Of a stretch of DNA of 64,000 nt, positions 8,074 to 15,363 are shown piece by piece. The stretch covers positions 1,612,001 through 1,676,000 of the forward strand of contig NZ_PHQX01000001.1 in the NCBI RefSeq assembly GCF_002803515.1. The letters run 5' to 3'. How positions within the stretch are numbered: the first letter of the stretch is position 1; each line of letters opens with the position of its first letter. The position numbers were made by a program, and so were the translations under genes. This DNA comes from Stenotrophomonas lactitubi (GTDB lineage: Bacteria; Pseudomonadota; Gammaproteobacteria; Xanthomonadales; Xanthomonadaceae). The notes under the pieces are model-generated. The model was not told the DNA's origin. It searched no databases and worked only from the letters and a program-made list of their open reading frames with translations.

Positions 8074-10548
8074 GTGACCAGGTTGTCCCACCGTCGTCCC
8101 GACCGCCGCCTGTCGGCACTGTCCCATCGGCCCTTCGCCCGCATCGCCTGCCTGTTGGCCCTCGCGGTGACGCCCTGGCTGCAGGCCGCGCCGGCCGCGC
8201 TGGAGCGCGAGGTCAACACCTTCATCGGCAGCAAGGATGACGGCAACACCTTCCCCGGTGCCTCGGCGCCGTTCGGCCTGATCCAGGTCAGCCCGATCGG
8301 CAGCCACTATTCGGGCTGGCGCTACGACGACGACAAGATCCGCGGCTTCGGCCACTCCTTCCTGTCCGGCGCCGGTTGCTGGGAGCAGGGTGGGCAGGTC
8401 TCGGTGCTGCCGGTGACGGGCAGCATCGGTCCCCGCGGCGACTTCGATACCGCCAACCCCAAGCAGTTCGACCACAAGGCGTATGCCTCGGCCTATACCC
8501 ATGACGGCGAAATCGGCCAGGCCGGCTACTACAAGGTGCGTCTGACCAGCTACGGCGGCATTGATGCGGAAGCGACGGCGCGTACCCGCGCGGCTGCCGA
8601 GCGTTACACCTTCAGCCAGGGCAAGGGCGATGGTCACGTGCTGGTCAATGTCGGTCAGGCCAACGAGCGCCACTCGGTGATCGGCAGCGTGGTCGACGTG
8701 GTGGGTGACCGCGTGGTCGAAGGCAAGCTGGTCACCAAGAGCTTCTGTGGTGGCCATCAGTACACCACCTGGTTCCGTATCGAATTCGACCGTCCGTTCA
8801 AGGCGCATGGCACCTGGGGCGAGGGCGGTGGCCTGCCGGGCGCGCGCCACAGCATGGAAGGCGAGCAGAAGCCGAATGGCGCGTGGCTCAGCTTCGACCT
8901 GGGCAAGGGCAAGTCGGTTACTGCCGTCAGCGCGATTTCGCATGTGGACGCCGAAGGTGCGCGCAACAACCTGCGCGCCGAGGGCATGCAGGGCGGGGCG
9001 CTGCTCGGCTTCGAACGCATGCGCGCGCTGTCGCAGCAATCGTGGCGTGAGCAGCTGGCACGCGTGCGTGTGCAGGGCGGCACTGCCGACGATCGCACCG
9101 TGTTCTACAGCGCGGTCTATCACGCACTGCTGCAGCCGATGACCGGCAACGATGCCGATGGCCGCTACCGTGGCTATGACGATGGCATCCATCGCGCCGA
9201 TGGCTGGACCTACTACGAGTACTTCTCGCTGTGGGATACCTACCGTGCGCAGAACCAGTGGCTGGCACTGACCCGTCCGGACGTGGCGCGCGACATCGGC
9301 CGTACTCTGCTGGCGATCGACGAGCAGGGTGGCTGGTTGCCGCGCTGGGGCTATGCCAACTTCGAGACCAACATCATGACCGGTGATCCGGTCACCCCGT
9401 TCATGGTCGACCTGTGGCGCTTCGGTGCGCTCAAAGGCCGTGAATCGCAGGCATGGGACGCGCTGCGCCGCAATGCCTTCGGCACGCCGCCGCTGAACTC
9501 GCGCATGGCCGGCCGTTCCGGCAATCCAACCTATCTGGACAAGGGCTACGTGGTCTACGACCGCGCGTTCCCGTCCAAGGGCATGGACGTTGATCCGCAC
9601 CACGGTGGTTCGGCTACCTTGGAATACGCGCTGGCCGACTGTGCGCTTTCGCAGATGGCCGATGGCCTCGGCCATGCGCAGGACGCGGCGACGCTGCGTG
9701 AGCGCGGTCGCAACTGGCGCAAGGTGTGGGACCCGCAGGTGCGTGATGCCGAGACCGGCTTCACCGGTTTCCCGCGTCCGCGTACCGAGGATGGCCAGTG
9801 GTACACCCCGGCCGATGGCCACTACAGCCCGCGCTCGCACCATGGTTTCCATGAAGGCACGGCTTGGCAGTACCAGTGGCTGGCGCAGCAGGACGTGCCG
9901 GGCCTGGTCGAAGCGATGGACGGCCGCGAACAGGCCGGCCGCCGCCTCGATGCCTTCTTCGCGATGGATGCGCTGCAGGCCGACCCGCTCAATGCCGCCC
10001 GCAAGGAATGGGTGGTCGGCCCGTACAGCTACTACAACCAGTTCCGCTACAACCCCAACAACGAGCCCGACCTGCATTCGCCGTGGCTGTATACGCTGAT
10101 CGGCCAGCCGTGGAAGACCGCCGCGGTGGTGCGTGCGGCGCAGCAGCTGTTCACCAATGCACCCAACGGTGTGACCGGCAACGACGACCTCGGCACGATG
10201 TCGGCCTGGTACCTGTTCAGTGCGATCGGCGTGTACCCGGCGGTGCCGGGCAGCGGCGAGTTCCTGCTGCACACGCCGCGCTTTGCCAAGGTCGAGGTCG
10301 AGCTGGGCAATGGCCGCACCCTGCGCATCGAGGCGCCAGGCGCCGATGGCCGCCGCCTGCAGTACGTGCAGGGCGTGCAGGTTGATGGCCAGGCACATGC
10401 GCCGGTATGGCTGGGCTGGAACCAGCTGCAGCAGGGCCCGAAGCTGCGCTTCGCGCTTGACGGCACGGCGCCGACGCAGGGCTGGGGCACGGCGGTGAAG
10501 GATCTGCCGGTGTCCTGGTGTGCGGCACCAGGCAGCCAGCTGCACTGA
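8074..10548 (+). CDS. GH92 family Ca-dependent exo-alpha-mannosidase, exported
   Basis: The GTG at 8074 has an AAGGAG site 8 bp upstream and gives an 824-residue protein with an Arg-rich N region, hydrophobic core (IACLLALAVTPWLQA) and likely cleavage after QAA. GH92 enzymes remove terminal alpha-linked mannose by inversion. Family hallmarks are visible: HHGGSATLEYALADC around residue 509, Glu594 in EGTAWQYQW at the position of the catalytic acid, and Asp704/Asp705 in GNDDLGTMSAWY at the position of the catalytic base, with the 110-residue spacing seen in characterised members. The open frame runs on upstream to 7639 through repeats, which I exclude. It is divergent from the receptor and followed by the LacI-type gene. 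Confidence 0.92.
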   Translation: MTRLSHRRPDRRLSALSHRPFARIACLLALAVTPWLQAAPAALEREVNTFIGSKDDGNTFPGASAPFGLIQVSPIGSHYSGWRYDDDKIRGFGHSFLSGAGCWEQGGQVSVLPVTGSIGPRGDFDTANPKQFDHKAYASAYTHDGEIGQAGYYKVRLTSYGGIDAEATARTRAAAERYTFSQGKGDGHVLVNVGQANERHSVIGSVVDVVGDRVVEGKLVTKSFCGGHQYTTWFRIEFDRPFKAHGTWGEGGGLPGARHSMEGEQKPNGAWLSFDLGKGKSVTAVSAISHVDAEGARNNLRAEGMQGGALLGFERMRALSQQSWREQLARVRVQGGTADDRTVFYSAVYHALLQPMTGNDADGRYRGYDDGIHRADGWTYYEYFSLWDTYRAQNQWLALTRPDVARDIGRTLLAIDEQGGWLPRWGYANFETNIMTGDPVTPFMVDLWRFGALKGRESQAWDALRRNAFGTPPLNSRMAGRSGNPTYLDKGYVVYDRAFPSKGMDVDPHHGGSATLEYALADCALSQMADGLGHAQDAATLRERGRNWRKVWDPQVRDAETGFTGFPRPRTEDGQWYTPADGHYSPRSHHGFHEGTAWQYQWLAQQDVPGLVEAMDGREQAGRRLDAFFAMDALQADPLNAARKEWVVGPYSYYNQFRYNPNNEPDLHSPWLYTLIGQPWKTAAVVRAAQQLFTNAPNGVTGNDDLGTMSAWYLFSAIGVYPAVPGSGEFLLHTPRFAKVEVELGNGRTLRIEAPGADGRRLQYVQGVQVDGQAHAPVWLGWNQLQQGPKLRFALDGTAPTQGWGTAVKDLPVSWCAAPGSQLH

Positions 10549-10556
10549 GCCGGGCT

Positions 10557-10587
10557 GTGCCGTTCGAGGCAACCCAGCGAACGGCAC
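10557..10587. terminator. Hairpin after the GH92 gene
   Basis: Arms GTGCCGTTCG and CGAACGGCAC form a 10-bp stem 8 bp past the stop. There is no T tract, so it may act in mRNA processing or Rho-dependent ending rather than as a classical terminator. Confidence 0.45.
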
Positions 10588-10644
10588 GGCACGACAGGGC
10601 CGCGATCCATTAGGCTTGAGCATCCATCGGAGTGCGGGAAGACG

Positions 10645-11694
10645 ATGAACGACAACGGCGGCAGTTCCAGCAAGCGTTCCGGCAAGGCGGTGACGGTGAC
10701 CGACATCGCCCGTGCCATCGGCGTTTCGCGCGCGACCGTGTCGCTGGTGCTGCGCGGCAGCCCGCTGGTCAACGTCGATACCCGCGCCCGGGTGGAGGCC
10801 GAGCTGCGGCGCCAGCGCTACGTCTACAACCGTGCTGCAGCGAACCTGCGGCGACGCACATCGTCCAGCATCGCGCTGGTGATCAACGATCTGTCCAACC
10901 CGTTCTTCGCCGAATTCGCCTCCGGTGTGGATGAAGCGCTGGGTGGGCGTGGCTACGTGACCCTGCTCGGCAGTACCGGCGAGTCACCCGAGCGCCAGCA
11001 GGCGGTGCTGTCCACGTTGATGGAACACACGCCTGCGGGCCTGATCCTGTCACCGGCCGAAGGCAGCGATGCCACGCTGCTGCGGCAGGCGCTGGGTGCC
11101 AATGCCAACGTATTGCTGTTCAACCGCGAACTGGACGGCGCCGAGTGGGACTTCCTGACCCTGGACAACCAGCATGGCGCCTACCTGGCCACCCGCCACC
11201 TGATCGAGCGCGGCCATCGCCAGATCGCGTTCTTCGGTGGCCACGCCGCATCGAGTTCCTGCCACCAGCGCCGCGCGGGTTTCCAGCAGGCACTGGCCGA
11301 AGCCGGGCTGGCGCTGCCGCCGGGCTGGATGATCGAATCGGCACCCAACCGTCTGGAAGCGGCCGCGCGCACCGACGAACTGTTCGTCGACGGCCATCGG
11401 CCGAGCGCGGCGGTCTGCTACAACGACACCGTCGCGCTGGGGCTGATGCTGGGCCTGAACTCGCGCGGCATCCGCCCCGGCGGTGACTTCGCGGTGACCG
11501 GCTTTGATGATATTTCCGAAGCGTCGGTCGCCGTGCCGCCGCTGACCACCTTGACCGCCGATCCTCGCGAGCGCGGCCGGCAGGCGGCGTCCCTGCTGCT
11601 GCAGCGGCTGGAGGAACCGGATGCGCCACCACGGCGCACGGTCGCCCCGGTACAGTTGCGCATCCGCGAAAGCAGTGCCGCACGTCCGAACTGA
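10645..11694 (+). CDS. LacI-family transcriptional regulator of the mannose locus
   Basis: A 349-residue regulator. The helix-turn-helix is near residues 17-40 (TVTDIARAIGVSRATVSLVL) followed by the hinge helix region RRTSSSIALVI. The rest is a periplasmic-binding-protein-like effector domain (NDLSNPFFAEFASGV, FDDISEA, TTLTADPRERG). Most relatives are repressors that release DNA on binding a sugar or sugar phosphate. Its position between the GH92 gene and the transporter/kinase/isomerase genes, and the palindromes at 7078, 7198, 7966 and 13115, suggest it is the local regulator. The effector is unknown; free mannose or a mannobiose is plausible. Confidence 0.88.
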   Translation: MNDNGGSSSKRSGKAVTVTDIARAIGVSRATVSLVLRGSPLVNVDTRARVEAELRRQRYVYNRAAANLRRRTSSSIALVINDLSNPFFAEFASGVDEALGGRGYVTLLGSTGESPERQQAVLSTLMEHTPAGLILSPAEGSDATLLRQALGANANVLLFNRELDGAEWDFLTLDNQHGAYLATRHLIERGHRQIAFFGGHAASSSCHQRRAGFQQALAEAGLALPPGWMIESAPNRLEAAARTDELFVDGHRPSAAVCYNDTVALGLMLGLNSRGIRPGGDFAVTGFDDISEASVAVPPLTTLTADPRERGRQAASLLLQRLEEPDAPPRRTVAPVQLRIRESSAARPN

Positions 11695-11764
11695 TGCTCT
11701 GCTGCTGAACTGATTGCACCCTTCCACGCACCAACGACCTTTCGCGCATCGAGGCGCGTACCGC

Positions 11765-13078
11765 ATGCCGATCTCCGCAACGCCCCGCCCATCGGGTTCC
11801 CCGGGCAACCAGCCTGCCGTCACCAACGGCAAGGCGCTGGCCGTGGTCACCACCATCTTCTTCATGTGGGGCTTCCTGACCTGCCTCAACGACATCCTGA
11901 TTCCGCATCTGAAGGCGGTGTTCGAACTGAACTACGCCAAGGCGATGCTGGTGCAGTTCACTTTCTTCGGCACCTACTTCCTGATGTCGTTGCCGGCCGG
12001 GCGGCTGGTGGCAGCGCTGGGTTACAAGAAGGGCATCGTGGCCGGTCTGGTGATCGCCGGCATTGGCGCGCTGGGCTTCTGGCCGGCCGCTGAGCTGCGC
12101 GTCTATGGCGCCTTCCTCGGTGCGTTGTTCGTGCTGGCCACCGGCATCACCGTGCTGCAGGTCGCGGCCAACCCGTATGTGGCGCTGCTTGGCCCTGAGC
12201 AGACCAGCTCCAGCCGCCTGACCCTGGCGCAGGCGTTGAACTCGCTGGGTACGGCCATCGCGCCGATCTTCGGCGGCATGCTGATCCTGTCCAACACGGC
12301 CATGAGCGGTGAGCAGATTGCTGCACTGCCGGCCGCCGAACAGCTGGCCTACCGTACCGCCGAGGCGCACGCAGTGCAGGGCCCCTACGTGGGCCTGGCC
12401 ATTGCGCTGGTGCTGCTGGCCCTGTTCGTATTCCTGTTCCGCCTGCCGGCGCTGAACGACACCACCGAGCAGGCTGACGAGGGTCATCAGCACAGCTACC
12501 TGGACGCGCTGCGCAAGCGCCATCTGCTGCTGGGTGTGCTCGGCATCTTCTTCTACGTCGGCGCTGAAGTGTCGATCGGCAGCTTCCTGGTCAACTACCT
12601 GTCGATGCCCACCATCGGCGGCTTCAGCGAGCAGGAAGCCACCCACTATGTGTCGGCCTACTGGACGATGGCGATGATCGGTCGCTTCGCAGGTTCGGCA
12701 CTGCTGGCGCGCTTCTCGCCGAGCCGACTGCTGGCGATCTTCGCGCTGGTCAATGTCGGCCTGCTGACGCTGACCATGATGACCTCCGGCAATGTCGCGC
12801 TGTACTCGGTGGTAGCGATCGGCCTGTTCAATTCGATCATGTTCCCCACTATCTTCGCGCTCAGCATCGAGCGTCTGGGCCCGCTGACCAGCAAGGGCTC
12901 GAGCCTGCTGATCATGGCCATCGTCGGTGGCGCCGTGGTGCCTTACCTGCAGGGCGTTCTGGCCGACCACGTCGGCGTGCAGGCCAGCTTCATCCTGCCG
13001 CTGCTGTGCTACGGCTACATCATTTTCTACGGACTGGTCGGCGCCCGCGCGCCGGCTGCCGGCACGCAGGGAGGCTGA
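11765..13078 (+). CDS. FucP/GluP-type MFS sugar:H+ symporter, probably for mannose
   Basis: A 437-residue inner-membrane protein with about twelve hydrophobic helices. The start of the first helix, VVTTIFFMWGFLTCLNDILI, and the segments GLVIAGIGALGFWPAAE and LQVAANPYVALLGPE are typical of the FucP/glucose-galactose porter family, which couple sugar uptake to protons. The frame opens earlier, at 11714, but the ATG at 11765 removes a non-hydrophobic tail; a weak GAGG lies upstream. The kinase gene begins 7 bp after the stop, so the two are co-transcribed. The context argues for mannose, with glucose, galactose or fructose as alternatives. Confidence 0.85.
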   Translation: MPISATPRPSGSPGNQPAVTNGKALAVVTTIFFMWGFLTCLNDILIPHLKAVFELNYAKAMLVQFTFFGTYFLMSLPAGRLVAALGYKKGIVAGLVIAGIGALGFWPAAELRVYGAFLGALFVLATGITVLQVAANPYVALLGPEQTSSSRLTLAQALNSLGTAIAPIFGGMLILSNTAMSGEQIAALPAAEQLAYRTAEAHAVQGPYVGLAIALVLLALFVFLFRLPALNDTTEQADEGHQHSYLDALRKRHLLLGVLGIFFYVGAEVSIGSFLVNYLSMPTIGGFSEQEATHYVSAYWTMAMIGRFAGSALLARFSPSRLLAIFALVNVGLLTLTMMTSGNVALYSVVAIGLFNSIMFPTIFALSIERLGPLTSKGSSLLIMAIVGGAVVPYLQGVLADHVGVQASFILPLLCYGYIIFYGLVGARAPAAGTQGG

Positions 13079-13085
13079 GTCGAAA

Positions 13086-14081
13086 ATGGGTTCCATCGTC
13101 TGCTTCGGCGAAATTTTGATCGATCTACTAGCGCAGCCACCGGCCTCGGCCGATACACCGCGCGCGTTCCTGCAGTACGCAGGCGGTGCACCGGCCAACG
13201 TCGCGGTGGCCGCCGCACGGCTGGGCGCGAAGACCCAGTTCGTCGGCATGCTCGGCCGCGACATGTTCGGCGACTTCCTGGCGGAGAGCCTGAGCGAACA
13301 CGGCGTCGGCACCGACTACATCGTGCGCACCGACGCGGCCAAGACCGCGCTGGCCTTCGTGGCGCTGGACGCGGGCGGCGAGCGCAGCTTCAGCTTCTAC
13401 CGTCCGCCTGCCGCCGACCTGCTGTTCCGTGACAGCGACTTCCAGGCAGGCTGCTTCGATGGCGCGCAGTGCTTCCATGTCTGTTCCAACAGCCTGACCG
13501 AAGCGGACATCGCCGAAGCGACGTTCGCCGGCATGGACCGCGCACGCACGGCCGGTGCGGTGGTCAGCCTGGATCTCAACCTGCGTCCGGCGCTTTGGCC
13601 GGCCGATGTCGACCCGACACCGCGGCTGTGGCAGGCGCTGGAACGCGCCGACCTGGTCAAGCTGTCGCGCGAGGAACTGGAGTACCTGGCGGCACCGCTT
13701 GGCGATGACGGCGAGGCGCTGGTGCTGCGGCGCCTGCTGGCCGCGCAGGCACGCTGGGTGATCATCACCGACGGCGCCGCCACGCTGCATTGGTACACCC
13801 GCGAGACGCAGGGCAAGGTCACCAGTTTCCGCGTGCCCACCGTGGACACCACCGCCGCCGGTGATGCCTTTGTTGGTGGCGTGCTGGTCGGGCTGCTGGA
13901 GCGGGGTGGGGCGGGTGCGGGTTTTGCCGCGTTCTGCCAGGACCCGCAGGCGATCGCCGCCACGCTGCGCTTCGGCGCCGCCGTTGGCGCACTGGCGGTG
14001 ACACGGAAGGGCGCGTTCGCTGCGATGCCCTCGTTCGATGAAGTGCAGCAATTGCTGCAGGCACAGGATCTTCCCGCATGA
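13086..14081 (+). CDS. PfkB-family sugar kinase, probable fructokinase
   Basis: A 331-residue ribokinase-family kinase. The N-terminal signature GGAPANVAVAAARLG (about residues 33-47) and the C-terminal signature DTTAAGDAFVGG with the catalytic Asp are intact. In this locus it probably phosphorylates the fructose made by the adjacent mannose isomerase to fructose-6-phosphate. The ATG at 13086 lies 7 bp after the transporter stop with GGAGG upstream. Codons 10-15 (ATT TTG ATC GAT CTA CTA) use the rare CTA twice and create a sequence matching the locus palindrome. The gene overlaps the next by 4 bp (ATGA). Confidence 0.88.
   Translation: MGSIVCFGEILIDLLAQPPASADTPRAFLQYAGGAPANVAVAAARLGAKTQFVGMLGRDMFGDFLAESLSEHGVGTDYIVRTDAAKTALAFVALDAGGERSFSFYRPPAADLLFRDSDFQAGCFDGAQCFHVCSNSLTEADIAEATFAGMDRARTAGAVVSLDLNLRPALWPADVDPTPRLWQALERADLVKLSREELEYLAAPLGDDGEALVLRRLLAAQARWVIITDGAATLHWYTRETQGKVTSFRVPTVDTTAAGDAFVGGVLVGLLERGGAGAGFAAFCQDPQAIAATLRFGAAVGALAVTRKGAFAAMPSFDEVQQLLQAQDLPA
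13115..13128. promoter_or_regulatory. Possible intragenic copy of the LacI-type operator
   Basis: TTTGATCGATCTAC inside the start of the kinase gene matches the upstream operators at 12 of 14 positions. It needs two consecutive CTA leucine codons, which are unusual in this GC-rich genome. Confidence 0.35.
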
Positions 14082-15304
14082 GCACCTCGCCTGATTTCCG
14101 TTCCCCGGCCTTCCTGCGCGCGCACATCTCCGACACCATGGCGTTCTACCACCCGCGCTGCATCGACCCGAAGGGCGGCTTCTTCCACTACTTCCGTGAC
14201 GACGGCAGCATCTACGATGCCAGCCATCGCCACCTGGTGAGCAGCACCCGTTTCGTCTTCAACTACGCCATGGCTTACCGCGAATTCGGCAATGCCGAGT
14301 ACCGCGATGCGGTCGAGCACGGCGTGCGCTACCTGCGCGAGGTGCATCGCAACCCGGCTACGGGCGGCTACGCCTGGACCCTGCGCGATGGCGTGGTCGA
14401 GGATGACATGAACCACTGCTACGGCGTGGCCTTCGTGCTGCTGGCCTACAGCTGTGCATTGAAAGCGGGTATCGAAGAAGCCCGCACGTGGATGGATGAG
14501 ACCTGGCAGCTGTTGGAAGCGCGCTTCTGGGAAGCGGAGCACGGCCTGTACAGGGACGAGGCCGACGGCCAGTGGAACTTCACCGGTTACCGTGGCCAGA
14601 ACGCCAACATGCACATGTGCGAGGCGATGCTGGCTGCATTCGAGGCCAGTGGCGAGCAGCGCTATGTCGAGCGCGCGCTGCAGCTGGCCGACAACATGAC
14701 CCGCCGCCAGGCGGCCAAGGCCGGCGGTCTGGTCTGGGAGCACTACGGCGTCAACTGGAACATCGACTGGGACTACAACCTGGACGATCCCAAGCATCTG
14801 TTCCGGCCATGGGGCTTCCAACCGGGGCACCAGACCGAGTGGGCCAAGCTGCTGCTGATCCTGGACCGCCACGTGCAGGCCGACTGGCTGCTGCCGACCG
14901 CGCAGCATCTGTTCGATGTGGCCGTGGAGCGCAGCTGGGACGAGGCGCGCGGCGGCCTGTACTACGGCTTCGCACCGGAGTCGCGCCGCCAGCCCGGCAT
15001 GGACGGCGCGCCGATCGGCGGCGACAGCTTCGTCTGCGACGACGACAAGTACTTCTGGGTGCAGGCCGAGACCCTCGCCACCGCTGCACTGATGGCCAAG
15101 CGCACCGGCGATGAGCGCTATTGGCAGTGGTACGACCGTATCTGGGCGTACTCGTGGGAGCACTTCGTCGACCATCAGTACGGCGCGTGGTTCCGTATCC
15201 TCGACGCAGACAACCGCAAGTACAGCGACGAGAAGAGCCCGGCTGGCAAGGTCGATTACCACACCATGGGCGCCTGCTACGAAGTGTTGAACGTCGTTCG
15301 TTGA
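14078..15304 (+). CDS. AGE-family D-mannose isomerase (mannose to fructose)
   Basis: A 408-residue cytoplasmic (alpha/alpha)6-barrel enzyme of the N-acylglucosamine 2-epimerase superfamily. Conserved segments include STRFVFNYAMAY, GQNANMHMCEAMLAAFEAS, a His in FQPGHQTEW, DDDKYFWVQAETLA and a second His in VDYHTMGACYE; the two histidines are the usual general acid/base pair. The family includes mannose isomerases such as YihS-type enzymes and the epimerases. A kinase that would use fructose overlaps it by 4 bp, which favours mannose-fructose isomerisation over amino-sugar epimerisation. No signal peptide is present. Confidence 0.85.
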   Translation: MSTSPDFRSPAFLRAHISDTMAFYHPRCIDPKGGFFHYFRDDGSIYDASHRHLVSSTRFVFNYAMAYREFGNAEYRDAVEHGVRYLREVHRNPATGGYAWTLRDGVVEDDMNHCYGVAFVLLAYSCALKAGIEEARTWMDETWQLLEARFWEAEHGLYRDEADGQWNFTGYRGQNANMHMCEAMLAAFEASGEQRYVERALQLADNMTRRQAAKAGGLVWEHYGVNWNIDWDYNLDDPKHLFRPWGFQPGHQTEWAKLLLILDRHVQADWLLPTAQHLFDVAVERSWDEARGGLYYGFAPESRRQPGMDGAPIGGDSFVCDDDKYFWVQAETLATAALMAKRTGDERYWQWYDRIWAYSWEHFVDHQYGAWFRILDADNRKYSDEKSPAGKVDYHTMGACYEVLNVVR

Positions 15305-15320
15305 ACATCGTCCGAATGCA

Positions 15321-15343
15321 GTAGTGCCAGGCCACGCCTGGCA
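15321..15343 (+). repeat. SMAG-type REP element
   Basis: GTAG followed by stem TGCCAGGC/GCCTGGCA. It lies between the isomerase stop and the GH2 ribosome site, and could separate expression of the two genes. Confidence 0.7.
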
Positions 15344-15363
15344 AAAACAACAGGAGTCCGCAC

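Noticed and set aside
7567..10623. A 1018-codon open frame antisense to the GH92 gene
   Set aside because: It is a shadow: the sense frame has GH92 motifs and a ribosome site, while the antisense product is low-complexity His/Arg/Gln-rich and matches nothing recognisable. High GC content makes long antisense frames common.
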